The notes under the pieces are model-generated. The model made no database searches. It worked only from the letters and a program-made list of their open reading frames with translations, and was not told the DNA's origin. Positions 7,610 to 16,055 of a stretch of 64,000 bases of DNA are shown one piece after another (position 1 is the first letter of the stretch; each line of letters opens with the position of its first letter). The DNA is from Rhizobium herbae (GTDB lineage: Bacteria > Pseudomonadota > Alphaproteobacteria > Rhizobiales > Rhizobiaceae). Position numbers and translations under genes: made by a program. Where the stretch lies: NCBI RefSeq assembly GCF_017873135.1, contig NZ_JAGGJV010000009.1, forward strand, positions 62,001-126,000. Reading direction: 5' to 3'.

Positions 7610-8407
7610 ATGAGCAGACCATTTTTCTGGAACGAGTTGAATACCGGCGACTTCGCCCATTTGTCGGTCGACCGGACCATTGCCATCCTGCCGATCGCTT
7701 CCACCGAGCAGCACGGTCCGCATCTGCCGATCTCCACCGATGTCACCATCGCCAACGGCATGCTGTCCGAGGTGCGCAAGCAACTGCCGGAAACACTGGA
7801 CGTTCTCGTTCTTCCGACGCAGGAGATCGGCAAGGCCAACGAGCATATCTACGGCCCCGGCACCCTGTCGCTCGGGGCGGAGATCCTCATTCCCGCCTGG
7901 ACCGCAATCGGCGGCAAGGTGGCGGAAGCCGGCGTGCGCAAGATGGTGATCGTCAATTCGCATGGCGGCAATCTCGATGTCATGAACATCGTCGCGCGCG
8001 AACTGCGCGTGCGTTTTTCCATGGCGGTCGTCGCCACCCAGTGGTCGCGCTTCGGCAGCCCCGAAGGCCTGATCAGCGAACACGAGCAGAAGTTCGGCAT
8101 TCACGGCGGCGACATGGAAACCTCGATGATGCTGCATTTCCGTGCCGATCTGGTGCGCATGGACAAGGCCGAGAATTTCGCCTCCAGGGCCGAATGGATG
8201 AAGGACAACACCCGCTACCTGCAACCCCTGCCACCGCATTCACTGGCCTGGATCGCCCATGATCTCAACCCCAACGGCGTCGTTGGCGACGCGTCGCTCG
8301 GCACGGCGGAAAAGGGCGCGCTGATCGCCCGGCACCAGGCAAAGGGTTTCATCGACCTTCTCGACGATCTGACCAACTACCCTCTCTCCCATCTCTATTC
8401 GAAATAG
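7610..8407 (+). CDS. Creatininase-family amidohydrolase
   Basis: A 265-residue protein of the creatininase fold, a metal-dependent amidase family that includes creatininase, FAPy deformylases and MftE-type peptidases. Metal ligands are visible as Glu and His in STEQHGPHLP, the Asp of the following ISTDVT, the His of VNSHGGN, and the Glu of HGGDMETSM. The start at 7610 is chosen because a GCGGGGA ribosome site precedes it and it gives the family N-terminus; an in-frame ATG at 7556 lies in the promoter region directly after the operator. It is convergent with a LysR gene and shares a 36-bp operator-like element with the operon beginning at 9543, so it probably performs one hydrolytic step in that pathway. 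Confidence 0.87.
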   Translation: MSRPFFWNELNTGDFAHLSVDRTIAILPIASTEQHGPHLPISTDVTIANGMLSEVRKQLPETLDVLVLPTQEIGKANEHIYGPGTLSLGAEILIPAWTAIGGKVAEAGVRKMVIVNSHGGNLDVMNIVARELRVRFSMAVVATQWSRFGSPEGLISEHEQKFGIHGGDMETSMMLHFRADLVRMDKAENFASRAEWMKDNTRYLQPLPPHSLAWIAHDLNPNGVVGDASLGTAEKGALIARHQAKGFIDLLDDLTNYPLSHLYSK

Positions 8408-8420
8408 GAACGGTCCGGCC

Positions 8421-9359
8421 TCATTTTTCCGGCGCCAGAATGTGACCGTTGGTCTGCAGTTCCTGCATCATCGCCAGCAATTCCGCCATCAGATATTCGA
8501 CGAACAGGCTGGTGGCGGCATCGAGCGGCGCCCGCGCCCGCGCAAACAGCTTCATCGGCTGGCGGGAATGCGTCTCGGCGATCGGGCGGAACACCAGTTC
8601 GCCGCGCCGGCATTCGACGATCACATCCAGCGGGTTGAGCAGGGTCAGGCCGGTGCCGGATTTGACCAACTGTTTCAGCATCTCCGAGGCATTGGTCTCC
8701 ACCACCGGCTCCACCGAAACCGGCAGCGGCGCCAGCGCCAGATTGATGACATCGCGCAGGCTGGTGCCGGTTTGCGCCAGCACCAGCCGCTCCTGCACGA
8801 CATCGGCGAGACTGATCGGACCGGTGCCCGCCAGCTTGTGTCCGGGCGGCAGAACGACACCGATCGGCACGTCGAAATTGGCAAGCGTGCGGATGCCGGG
8901 CGTCGCCGGGATATTGAAACCGAGGCCGATATCGACCTCGCCGGTCAGAACCGGGTGAAGCGTGGTCGAGCCGCCGTCGTTGCGCAACTGGATACGCACA
9001 CGCGGATGCTGGCCGATGAACTTGGCGATGATTTCCGGCAACGGCCCGGCTGCCAATCCGACCGTGGTCACGATCGACACCTTGCCCGCCTGCGGCATCT
9101 TCAAACCGCGAATGCGCGATTCCAGCCGCTCGTAATTCTTCAGCACGTCGCGGATATGCTCGATGCAGAGTTCGCCCGCAGCCGTCAGCCGCAGACCGCG
9201 CGGCAGCCGCTCGAAGATCGGTACGCCGATTTCCTCCTCCAGCGCCAGGATCTGGCGGTTGATCGCCGAGGACGCGACATTCAGGCGGGCGGCGGCCTTG
9301 CGAATGGACCCGCAACGGGCGATTTCGTTGATATATTGCAGCTTTCGGGAATGCAGCAT
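8421..9359 (-). CDS. LysR-family regulator of the ABC/CodA-like operon
   Basis: A complete 312-residue LysR protein. The N-terminal HTH reads LQYINEIARCGSIRKAAARLNVASSAINRQILALEEEIG; the use of VASSAINRQI in the recognition helix is typical of the subgroup next to NMT1-type transporters. The effector domain contains GEVDIGLGFN and a GTSLRDV segment. It is transcribed away from the operon that begins at 9543, and convergently with the creatininase-like gene. Both of those have the same inverted repeat with 16-base spacing upstream, and one copy lies between this gene's start and the operon, so this regulator is the natural candidate for binding both and for autoregulation. Confidence 0.9.
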   Translation of the reverse strand: MLHSRKLQYINEIARCGSIRKAAARLNVASSAINRQILALEEEIGVPIFERLPRGLRLTAAGELCIEHIRDVLKNYERLESRIRGLKMPQAGKVSIVTTVGLAAGPLPEIIAKFIGQHPRVRIQLRNDGGSTTLHPVLTGEVDIGLGFNIPATPGIRTLANFDVPIGVVLPPGHKLAGTGPISLADVVQERLVLAQTGTSLRDVINLALAPLPVSVEPVVETNASEMLKQLVKSGTGLTLLNPLDVIVECRRGELVFRPIAETHSRQPMKLFARARAPLDAATSLFVEYLMAELLAMMQELQTNGHILAPEK

Positions 9360-9425
9360 CAGCCTGTTCTTTCATCGTTCGCGCAGCGGACCGACACTTT
9401 GAACGCAGTCCGCAGATAGATGCTT

Positions 9426-9461
9426 AAAAGGCATCAATGCGGACGAATTTTGATGCTTTTC
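9426..9461 (+). promoter_or_regulatory. 36-bp shared operator upstream of ABC-transporter operon
   Basis: AAAAGGCATC (9426-9435), 16 bases, GATGCTTTTC (9452-9461), identical in arms and spacing to 7519-7554. A further GATGC at 9419-9423 pairs with GCATC at 9431-9435 to give an overlapping, tighter inverted repeat seen only here. The element lies 66 bases from the lysR start at 9359 and 81 bases before the transporter gene's start. Confidence 0.7.
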
Positions 9462-9542
9462 AAAGAGCAAAGCAACCGCTCAAATGGAGAAAATGGACGA
9501 TCAATGACGGCCGTCCGTTGCATCAAAGGGGAACGACGCAGA

Positions 9543-10559
9543 ATGCGCAATCTACTGAAATCGAATGCAATTCCTGTCATTGCCGGCCTCGGCGCCTTGG
9601 TCCTCGCATCCACCCAGGCCGCCGCCGCCGACAAGGTGACCTATGGCACCAACTGGCTGGCGCAGGCCGAGCATGGCGGTTTTTACCAGGCAGTCGCCGA
9701 TGGCACCTATGCAAAGCACGGTCTTGACGTCACGATCGTACAGGGAGGACCGAACGCCGCCAACGGCGCGCTCCTGATTTCGGGCAAGATCGACTTCTTC
9801 ATGGGCAGCCCACAGGCCGAAATTTCCGCTGTCGAACAGGGTATCCCGATCGTCGATGTCGCCGCCATCTTCCAGAAGGACCCGCAGGTTTTGATCGCCC
9901 ATCCGGATCAGGGCATCGAAAAATTCGAGGATCTGGCCAAACTGCCGACGATCTTCATGGGCAAGGACGGCTACCTCACCTATTTCGAGTGGATGAAGGC
10001 GAACTTCCCCGGTTTCAAGGACGAGCAGTACAAGCCCTACAACTTCAGCCCGGCCCCCTTTCTCGCCGACAAGCAATCCGCCCAGCAGGGTTATCTGACG
10101 TCGGAACCCTATGAGATCGAGAAGCAGGCTGGCATGACGCCGAAGGTCTTCCTGCTGGCCGACAGCGGCTACTCGCCCTATTCGACGATGATCACCACGC
10201 AGGCATCGCTGGTCGAAACCAACCCGGACCTGGTGCAGCGCTTCGTCGATGCCTCGATCGAAGGCTGGTACAACTATCTCTATGGCGACAATGCCAAGGC
10301 CAACGCCCTGATCAAGACCGACAACCCGGAAATGACCGACGGCCAGATCGCCTATTCGATCGCCAAGATGAAGGAATACGGCATTCTGGAATCCGGCGCG
10401 GCGCTTGAAAAAGGCATCGGCTGCCTCACCGAGGAGCACTACAAGAAATTCTTCGACGACGGCGTCGCCATGAAGCTGTTCAAGGCCGAAACCGACTACA
10501 AGAAGGCCTTTGCCGCGCAGTTTACCTGCAAGGGCGTCGGCATGGCGCTGAAGAAATAA
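9543..10559 (+). CDS. ABC transporter substrate-binding protein, NMT1/ThiY-like
   Basis: A 338-residue periplasmic binding protein. The start at 9543 gives a clean signal peptide (basic MRNLLK, hydrophobic core, AQAAAAD-type cleavage near residue 27) behind AAAGGGGAA; an upstream in-frame ATG at 9420 would run through the operator. The mature part begins KVTYGTNWLAQAEHGGFYQAVADG, the signature of the NMT1/ThiY group, whose members bind HMP-type pyrimidines, sulfonates, riboflavin precursors or similar small cyclic or amidated compounds. It starts a seven-gene operon. A strong hairpin follows the gene, which often gives the binding protein a higher mRNA level than the permease genes. No TPP riboswitch is visible upstream, so a thiamin role is not supported. 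Confidence 0.88.
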   Translation: MRNLLKSNAIPVIAGLGALVLASTQAAAADKVTYGTNWLAQAEHGGFYQAVADGTYAKHGLDVTIVQGGPNAANGALLISGKIDFFMGSPQAEISAVEQGIPIVDVAAIFQKDPQVLIAHPDQGIEKFEDLAKLPTIFMGKDGYLTYFEWMKANFPGFKDEQYKPYNFSPAPFLADKQSAQQGYLTSEPYEIEKQAGMTPKVFLLADSGYSPYSTMITTQASLVETNPDLVQRFVDASIEGWYNYLYGDNAKANALIKTDNPEMTDGQIAYSIAKMKEYGILESGAALEKGIGCLTEEHYKKFFDDGVAMKLFKAETDYKKAFAAQFTCKGVGMALKK

Positions 10560-10576
10560 CGGTACCCCGGTCATTT

Positions 10577-10599
10577 CCCGCCGCCGGCCTGGCGGCGGG
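10577..10599 (+). other. Intra-operon stem-loop after the binding-protein gene
   Basis: CCCGCCGCC (10577-10585), a GGCCT loop and GGCGGCGGG (10591-10599) form a perfect 9-bp GC stem with no T tract. It sits in the 71-bp gap between the binding-protein and ATPase genes. Such structures usually protect the upstream message from 3' exonucleases and create unequal expression within transporter operons. Confidence 0.65.
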
Positions 10600-10630
10600 T
10601 CACAGAAACTGTCCAACAGCCGAGACAGCA

Positions 10631-11455
10631 ATGATTTTAGCAGGGACGCACGCGCCGAAGCGGTCCATCGACGGACGCAAACGGCCGTTGGTTGCCATGG
10701 ATTCGGTGTCGAAACGGTTTTCGAGCGGCACGCTGGCGCTCTCCGACATGTCGCTCGTCGTGGAAGGCGGAGAATTCGTCAGCCTGCTGGGGCCGTCAGG
10801 TTGCGGCAAGTCGACGGCGCTGCGCATCATCGCCGGACTCGGCGACGCATCGTCCGGCAAGATCGACTGGCCAAGCTCACGAATCAACTCCAGAGGCCTG
10901 CCGGAAGGCGACATCAGCTTCGTCTTTCAGGAGCCGACGCTGATGCCCTGGCAGACCGTCTTCGGCAATGTCCATCTGCCGCTGAAACTGCGCGGCGTCT
11001 CGCAAGCCGCTGCCCGCCCGCAGATCGTCGAGGCGCTTGCGACCGTCGGCCTCAAGGATTTCGCCGACGCCTATCCGCGCGAACTCTCCGGCGGCATGAA
11101 GATGCGCGTCTCCATCGCCCGCGCGCTGGTGACGAAGCCGAAGCTGCTGTTGATGGACGAGCCTTTCGCCGCACTCGACGAGATCACTCGCCAGAAGCTC
11201 AACGACGACGTGCTGCGCCTGTGGAAGGAAACCGGCATCACAGTGATCTTCGTCACCCATTCGGTGTTCGAATCCGCCTATCTATCCAACCGCATCGTGG
11301 TGATGAAGGCCAGGCCCGGCCGCGTCCATGCCGACTTTCCGCTGCGCACCAGCCTGGAGCGCGACGCCCATTACCGGACCTCGGAGGAATATCGCCAGGC
11401 CTGCGAAAAAGTCTCGACCATGCTGCTCGAAGCTATCGGATCGGGAGAGCACTGA
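10631..11455 (+). CDS. ABC transporter ATP-binding protein (TauB/SsuB/ThiZ type)
   Basis: A 274-residue cytoplasmic ATPase subunit. It has Walker A GPSGCGKST near residue 55, the Q-loop in FVFQEPTLMPWQTV, the signature LSGGMKMRVSIARAL, Walker B LLLMDEPFAALDE and a switch histidine in FVTHSVFE. This is the standard set for nitrate/sulfonate/pyrimidine-type importers. About 20 residues precede the usual family start, and a later in-frame ATG at 10698 (MDSVSKRF) could be the true start. The stop codon overlaps the permease start as ATGA, so the two are translationally coupled. Confidence 0.9.
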   Translation: MILAGTHAPKRSIDGRKRPLVAMDSVSKRFSSGTLALSDMSLVVEGGEFVSLLGPSGCGKSTALRIIAGLGDASSGKIDWPSSRINSRGLPEGDISFVFQEPTLMPWQTVFGNVHLPLKLRGVSQAAARPQIVEALATVGLKDFADAYPRELSGGMKMRVSIARALVTKPKLLLMDEPFAALDEITRQKLNDDVLRLWKETGITVIFVTHSVFESAYLSNRIVVMKARPGRVHADFPLRTSLERDAHYRTSEEYRQACEKVSTMLLEAIGSGEH

Positions 11456-12303
11456 TGAGCACGCAAGGCACAGCGTCCGACACATCCGCTGTCATCCCCT
11501 CATCCTTCCGCAACAGGAACCGCGACCTGCTGCTGCGCGTTCTCGTGCCCTTCTTCGTGCTCGCGATCATGGTCCTGCTCTGGCATATCGGCGTCACGGT
11601 TTCCGGGGTTCCTCCCTATATCCTGCCGAGCCCCGTTGCCGTTGCCAACGCCCTCGTCACCGACTGGCACACCCTGTCGCCGGCGCTCTGGATCACCACC
11701 AAGATCACGCTGCTGTCGCTTCTTCTCGCTCTCATCGGCGGCGTCGGGTTTGCGGTTTTCCTGGTGCAATCACGCTGGATCGAAATCGCCTTCTACCCGA
11801 TCGCCGTCATCCTGCAGGTGACCCCGATCGTCGCCATCTCGCCCTTGATCCTGATCTATGCACCCTCGACGCAGGTTGCGCTGCTGATCTGCGCCTTTCT
11901 CGTCGCCTTCTTCCCGATCCTGTCGAACATGGTGCAGGGGCTGAAGAGCGTCGATCACAACCTTTTGAACCTGTTCGATCTCTACGGCGCGTCGCGCTGG
12001 CAGACGCTGCTCTACTTGAAGCTTCCGGCGTCCCTGCCCTATTTCATGACCGGGCTTCGCATCGGCGGCGGGCTGGCGCTGATCGCCGCCGTCGTCGCCG
12101 AATTCGCGGCAGGTTCGGCAGGCGCCGGTTCCGGCCTTGCCTTCCGGCTGCTTGAGGCTCAGTACCGGATGAACATTCCGCGGCTGTTTGCAGCCCTGAT
12201 CCTGCTGTCGCTGCTCGGCGTGGCGATCTTCGCGCTGACCTCCTTCATCTCATGGCTGAGCCTGCATCGTTGGCACGAGAGCAGCCTGAAAAGGGAAAAC
12301 TGA
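11455..12303 (+). CDS. ABC transporter permease (TauC/SsuC type)
   Basis: A 282-residue inner-membrane permease. The ATG overlaps the preceding stop (ATGA). Six or so hydrophobic segments are seen, starting with LLLRVLVPFFVLAIMVLLWHIGV near residue 25. The cytoplasmic EAA-type loop that contacts the ATPase is LFDLYGASRWQTLLYLKLPASLPYFMTGLRIGGGLALIAAVVAEF. The C-terminus ends in a short basic tail. It pairs with the NMT1-like binding protein and ATPase to form a complete importer. The stop again overlaps the next gene's ATG, so transporter and first catabolic enzyme are made together. Confidence 0.9.
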   Translation: MSTQGTASDTSAVIPSSFRNRNRDLLLRVLVPFFVLAIMVLLWHIGVTVSGVPPYILPSPVAVANALVTDWHTLSPALWITTKITLLSLLLALIGGVGFAVFLVQSRWIEIAFYPIAVILQVTPIVAISPLILIYAPSTQVALLICAFLVAFFPILSNMVQGLKSVDHNLLNLFDLYGASRWQTLLYLKLPASLPYFMTGLRIGGGLALIAAVVAEFAAGSAGAGSGLAFRLLEAQYRMNIPRLFAALILLSLLGVAIFALTSFISWLSLHRWHESSLKREN

Positions 12304-13616
12304 TGTCGACCCCTTTCCTTTTCCTGCCGGACGCTCCGCATTTCGCGCTCAGCAACGCCACGGTTCCGGCAATCGCGGTGACCGCGTCCACCGGCCCCGC
12401 CATCGAAGGGTTGGCGTCTGTCGATATCGTGATTTCCAACGGCAAGATCGACGCCGTCCTGCCCGCAGGCACCGCTCCGGCGGAACTGCCGAAGGCTGAT
12501 CTGCGCCAGGGCATGGTCTGGCCGTGTTTTGCCGACATGCACACCCATCTCGACAAGGGTCACATCTGGCCGCGCCGCCCGAACCCGGACGGAACCTTCA
12601 TGGGCGCGCTCGACAATGTCGGCATCGACCGCGAGGCCAACTGGTCGGCTTCCGACGTGAGGACGCGGATGGAATTTTCACTGCGCTCGGCCTACGCGCA
12701 TGGCACCCACCTGATCCGTACCCACCTCGATTCCATTGCACCCCAGCACCGCATTTCCTTCGAGGTGTTCTCCGAGGTCCGCGAGGCGTGGAAAGACCGG
12801 ATTGCGCTGCAGGCGGTCGCCCTGTTCCCGCTCGACAAGATTTACGACGAGGCGTTTTTTGATGATCTTGTTTCGGTCATCCGGGAGCAAAAAGGTGTTC
12901 TGGGCGGCGTCACCTACCTGATGCCGGACCTGGAGGAGCGCCTCGATCTCCTGTTTCGCACTGCCGCGGAGAACGGCTTCGACATCGACCTGCATGTCGA
13001 CGAGACCGAGGAAAAACAGGTTTTGACACTGAAGACCATCGCCGAAGCCAAACTTCGTCATGGCTTCGAAGGTGTCGTCACCGTCGGCCACTGCTGTTCT
13101 CTCGCCCGGCAGGACGAGGACGTGGCAAGCACCACCATCGACCTCGTTGCCCGTGCCGGCATCTCCGTCGTGTCGCTGCCGATGTGCAACATGTATCTGC
13201 AGGACCGGCATCCGGGCCGCACGCCGCGCTGGCGCGGGGTGACGCTGTTTCACGAGCTTGCGGCTGCCGGCGTCGCCACCGCCGTGTCGTCGGACAATAC
13301 CCGCGATCCCTTCTATGCCTATGGCGACATGGACCCGGTCGAAGTCTTCCGCGAGGCCGTGCGCATCCTGCATCTCGATCATCCGCTGACGGATGCGGCC
13401 CGTGTCGTCACCACCTCGCCCGCCGATATTCTCGGCCGCCCGGACCTTGGCCGCATTGCCGTCGGCGGTCCCGCCGATCTCGTGCTTTTCAGCGCCCGCC
13501 GCTGGAGCGAATTCCTTTCCCGTCCGCAGGCCGACCGCATCGTGATGCGGAATGGCATGGGCATCGACCGCAGCCTGCCGGACTACCGCGAACTCGACCC
13601 GATCCTTGGAGCATGA
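12303..13616 (+). CDS. Cytosine deaminase-like (CodA family) amidohydrolase
   Basis: A 437-residue metal-dependent hydrolase of the amidohydrolase superfamily. The start at 12303 overlaps the permease stop. The first metal-binding HxH is in ADMHTHLDKGHIWPR, the middle ligands follow in DLHVDETEEKQ and TVGHCCSLARQ, and the catalytic Asp lies in AVSSDNTRDPFYAYGDMDPVE, a form characteristic of the CodA group. These enzymes deaminate cytosine, isoguanine, creatinine or related amidine rings. Position directly after a pyrimidine-type importer, and co-regulation with a creatininase-fold amidase, suggests it acts on the imported heterocycle. True cytosine as substrate is possible, but the rest of the operon (oxidase, reductase, RidA) is not needed for cytosine use. 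Confidence 0.85.
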   Translation: MSTPFLFLPDAPHFALSNATVPAIAVTASTGPAIEGLASVDIVISNGKIDAVLPAGTAPAELPKADLRQGMVWPCFADMHTHLDKGHIWPRRPNPDGTFMGALDNVGIDREANWSASDVRTRMEFSLRSAYAHGTHLIRTHLDSIAPQHRISFEVFSEVREAWKDRIALQAVALFPLDKIYDEAFFDDLVSVIREQKGVLGGVTYLMPDLEERLDLLFRTAAENGFDIDLHVDETEEKQVLTLKTIAEAKLRHGFEGVVTVGHCCSLARQDEDVASTTIDLVARAGISVVSLPMCNMYLQDRHPGRTPRWRGVTLFHELAAAGVATAVSSDNTRDPFYAYGDMDPVEVFREAVRILHLDHPLTDAARVVTTSPADILGRPDLGRIAVGGPADLVLFSARRWSEFLSRPQADRIVMRNGMGIDRSLPDYRELDPILGA

Positions 13617-13617
13617 C

Positions 13618-15024
13618 ATGCCCGACTACGCCGCCATCAAGAAGGAACTCGAAGGCATCGCCGTCGAGGACAATCCAGCGCTGGTGCGCCAGAAGAGCCG
13701 TGACTTCTTCTGGTACTCACCGATCCTGAAGGGTCAGCTGGAGAACGTCACCGGCGACCTCGTCGTTTCGCCCAAGACCGAGGAAGAGGTTATCCGCACC
13801 CTGAAGGTCGCCTACGCGCACGGGGCACCCGTGACCCCGCGGGGCGCCGGCACCGGCAACTATGGCCAGGCCATGCCGCTCTCGGGCGGCATCATCCTCA
13901 ACCTCGCCGGCATGGACAAGGTCAAATCCATCCAGCCCGGCCGGGTTATCTGCGAGCCCGGCGTCGTCATTTCCCAGCTCGACAAACAGACCAAGGCCCA
14001 TTCCGGCCAGGAGTTGCGCTTCCACCCCTCGACCGCCCAGACCGCAACCATCGGCGGCTTCATCGCCGGCGGATCGGGCGGCGTCGGTTCGATCACCTGG
14101 GGTGGGCTGCGCGATCTCGGCAATATTCTCCGCCTGCGCGTCGTCACCATGGAGGCCGAACCGCAGGTGCTGGACCTCACCGGTTGGGACCTGCAGAAGG
14201 TCAGCCACGCCTATGGCACCAACGGCATTATCACCGAAGTCGAAATGCCGCTCGCCCCGGCCTACGACTGGGTGGACGTTCTGGTCGGCTATGACGACTT
14301 CATGGAGGCCGTCCGCTTTTCCGATGCGCTCAGCCATATGAACGGCCTGCTGCTGAAGGAGGTGGCGCCGATCGCAGCCCCGATCCCTTACGACTATTTC
14401 ACCCGCCACAAGCCCTTCCTGCGCGATCGCAACCAGTCGGTCGTGGTGATCATGATCGCGCCGCATGCGATGGATCCGTTCACTGCCTTCGTCGCCCAGC
14501 AGAAAGGCGAGATCCTGTTTCGCTCCGACAAGGTCGAGAGCATGAAAGGCATCCCGCATGCCTATGAACTCGCCTGGAACCACACGACGCTGCGCGCCCT
14601 GAAGGTCGATCCGAACTTCACCTATCTGCAGGTGCAGTACCCAGGTCCCGATCACGTTGCCAAGGTTGGGAAACTGGTGGAGATCTTCGGCGACGAAGTG
14701 CCGGGGCATCTCGAGTTCATCAAATTCGATGCGGCCATCCAGTGCTCAGGCCTGCCGCTGGTGCGCTACACCACTGAAGCGCGGCTGGAAGAAATCATCC
14801 GCATCCATGAAGACAATGGTTGCCCGATCTTCAATCCGCATCGCTACACACTGGAAGAAGGCGGCATGAAGCAGACCGACACGACCCAGCTCGCCTTCAA
14901 GAAACAGACCGACCCCAAGGGCCTGCTCAACCCCGGCAAGATGATCGCCTGGGACAATCCGGATTTCGACTTTACTGCCGGCAAGAACTACCTCTTCCCC
15001 GGCCTTGCGGCACTGGGGGTCTGA
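13618..15024 (+). CDS. FAD-linked oxidase (GlcD/PCMH family)
   Basis: A 468-residue flavoprotein of the vanillyl-alcohol oxidase/PCMH fold. The FAD-binding core is seen as PRGAGTGNYGQAMPLSGGI near residue 80 and as the TIGGFIAGGSGGVGS stretch near 150. The C-terminal cap ends with CPIFNPHRYTLEEGG and LLNPGKMIAW, the usual GlcD-type closing strand. Members oxidise alpha-hydroxy acids, alcohols or amines and pass electrons to O2 or an acceptor. Two bases separate it from the CodA-like gene and its stop overlaps the following reductase gene, so it is translationally embedded in the operon. No iron-sulfur partner is present. The substrate is unknown, most likely the product of the deaminase. Confidence 0.87.
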   Translation: MPDYAAIKKELEGIAVEDNPALVRQKSRDFFWYSPILKGQLENVTGDLVVSPKTEEEVIRTLKVAYAHGAPVTPRGAGTGNYGQAMPLSGGIILNLAGMDKVKSIQPGRVICEPGVVISQLDKQTKAHSGQELRFHPSTAQTATIGGFIAGGSGGVGSITWGGLRDLGNILRLRVVTMEAEPQVLDLTGWDLQKVSHAYGTNGIITEVEMPLAPAYDWVDVLVGYDDFMEAVRFSDALSHMNGLLLKEVAPIAAPIPYDYFTRHKPFLRDRNQSVVVIMIAPHAMDPFTAFVAQQKGEILFRSDKVESMKGIPHAYELAWNHTTLRALKVDPNFTYLQVQYPGPDHVAKVGKLVEIFGDEVPGHLEFIKFDAAIQCSGLPLVRYTTEARLEEIIRIHEDNGCPIFNPHRYTLEEGGMKQTDTTQLAFKKQTDPKGLLNPGKMIAWDNPDFDFTAGKNYLFPGLAALGV

Positions 15025-15605
15025 TGCGTGTCCTGCTGCTGCATTCCCACCCGGTCGAGGAAAGTTTCGGCGGCGCCCTGCACCGGCTGACCCGCGAAAG
15101 CCTTCAGGCGGCCGGTCATGACGTCGATGATTGCAATCTCTATGCAGAGGGTTTTGATCCGGTCCTGTCGCGCCGCGACCGGCTGATCTATCACGACTAT
15201 CCGGACAATACCGCGCTGGTGAAGGACTATTGCGACCGGCTTCTGGCGGCGCAGGGGCTGGTCATTGTCACGCCGGTCTGGAATTTCGGCTTTCCGGCGA
15301 TCCTGAAAGGTTATTTCGATCGCGTCTGGCTGCCGGGCATTTCCTTCGAGCTGGTGGACGGCAAGGTTCAATCGCGGCTGCGCCATATCCGCAAGCTCGG
15401 CGCTGTCATGACCTATGGCGCGACACCGTTCCGGGCGTTTGTCGCCGGCAATCCGCCGAAGAAGATCGTCAAGCGGTTGCTGCGCGCCCAGATCAATCCG
15501 TGGTCGCCTGTCACCTTTCTCGCCCACTACGACATGAACAATTGCACGGAAGAAACCCGGTCGCGCTTCATGGCAAAGGTGAAGGCGAAGATGGAGAGGT
15601 TCTGA
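15024..15605 (+). CDS. NAD(P)H dehydrogenase (quinone), flavodoxin-like fold
   Basis: A 193-residue FMN/FAD reductase of the NQO1/MdaB/KefF family. MRVLLLHSHPVEESFGGALHR is the flavin phosphate-binding loop, and VIVTPVWNFGFPAILKGYFDRVW is the family active-site strand with the aromatic flavin stack. The ATG overlaps the stop of the FAD oxidase gene (ATGA). Possible roles are reducing a quinoid or heteroaromatic intermediate, or recycling the oxidase's acceptor. Full length and all usual motifs are present; its specificity within this pathway is inferred only from position. Confidence 0.87.
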   Translation: MRVLLLHSHPVEESFGGALHRLTRESLQAAGHDVDDCNLYAEGFDPVLSRRDRLIYHDYPDNTALVKDYCDRLLAAQGLVIVTPVWNFGFPAILKGYFDRVWLPGISFELVDGKVQSRLRHIRKLGAVMTYGATPFRAFVAGNPPKKIVKRLLRAQINPWSPVTFLAHYDMNNCTEETRSRFMAKVKAKMERF

Positions 15606-15609
15606 GCCG

Positions 15610-16005
15610 ATGCCGGAAAAAACCGCCTTCAATCCCCCCTCGGTCCGCCGCCCCTTCGGCAACTACAATCACGGCCTGATGGTGCCGCCGGGCGCCAGCC
15701 TGCTGGTAACCTCCGGGCAACTGGGGATCGGCCTCGACGACACCATTCCGCCCGATGTGACGGCGCAGGCCGAACTCTGCTTTGCGGCGATCGGCGCCAT
15801 CCTGTCGGACGCCGGCATGAGCTTCGCCGACGTTATCCGCATCAGCGGTTTCGTCACCAGACGCGAGGACTTTCCGGCCTATATGGCGGTCCGCGACCGC
15901 TACACACTGGAGCCGAAACCGGTCTCGACCCTGATCATCGTCAGCGGCTTCACCCGGCCGGAATTTCTGGTCGAGGTGGAAGTGACCGCCGCCAAGGTTG
16001 TCTGA
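15610..16005 (+). CDS. RidA-family protein lacking the canonical deaminase arginine
   Basis: A 131-residue trimeric Rid-fold protein (GNYNHGLMVPPGASLLVTSGQLGI, then FADVIRISGFVTRREDFPAYMAVRD). In active RidA enzymes an arginine in a PARSCVEV-like strand holds the carboxylate of the imine substrate. Here the matching strand reads PVSTLIIVSGF, so that arginine is absent. It therefore belongs to another Rid subgroup and may act on a non-carboxylate imine or enamine or as a carbamate-like hydrolase. It begins four bases after the reductase gene and closes the operon, which fits hydrolysis of an unstable N-containing intermediate made by the oxidase or deaminase. Confidence 0.85.
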   Translation: MPEKTAFNPPSVRRPFGNYNHGLMVPPGASLLVTSGQLGIGLDDTIPPDVTAQAELCFAAIGAILSDAGMSFADVIRISGFVTRREDFPAYMAVRDRYTLEPKPVSTLIIVSGFTRPEFLVEVEVTAAKVV

Positions 16006-16055
16006 GATCGCAGGGTCATCCGGCGACAACAGAATGCGTCTGTTTAGGGTACGAG

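Noticed and set aside
9360-9542. TPP riboswitch for the ThiY-like transporter operon
   Set aside because: No CTGAGA-type P3/P5 motifs or long structured leader; the control elements visible are LysR-type repeats.
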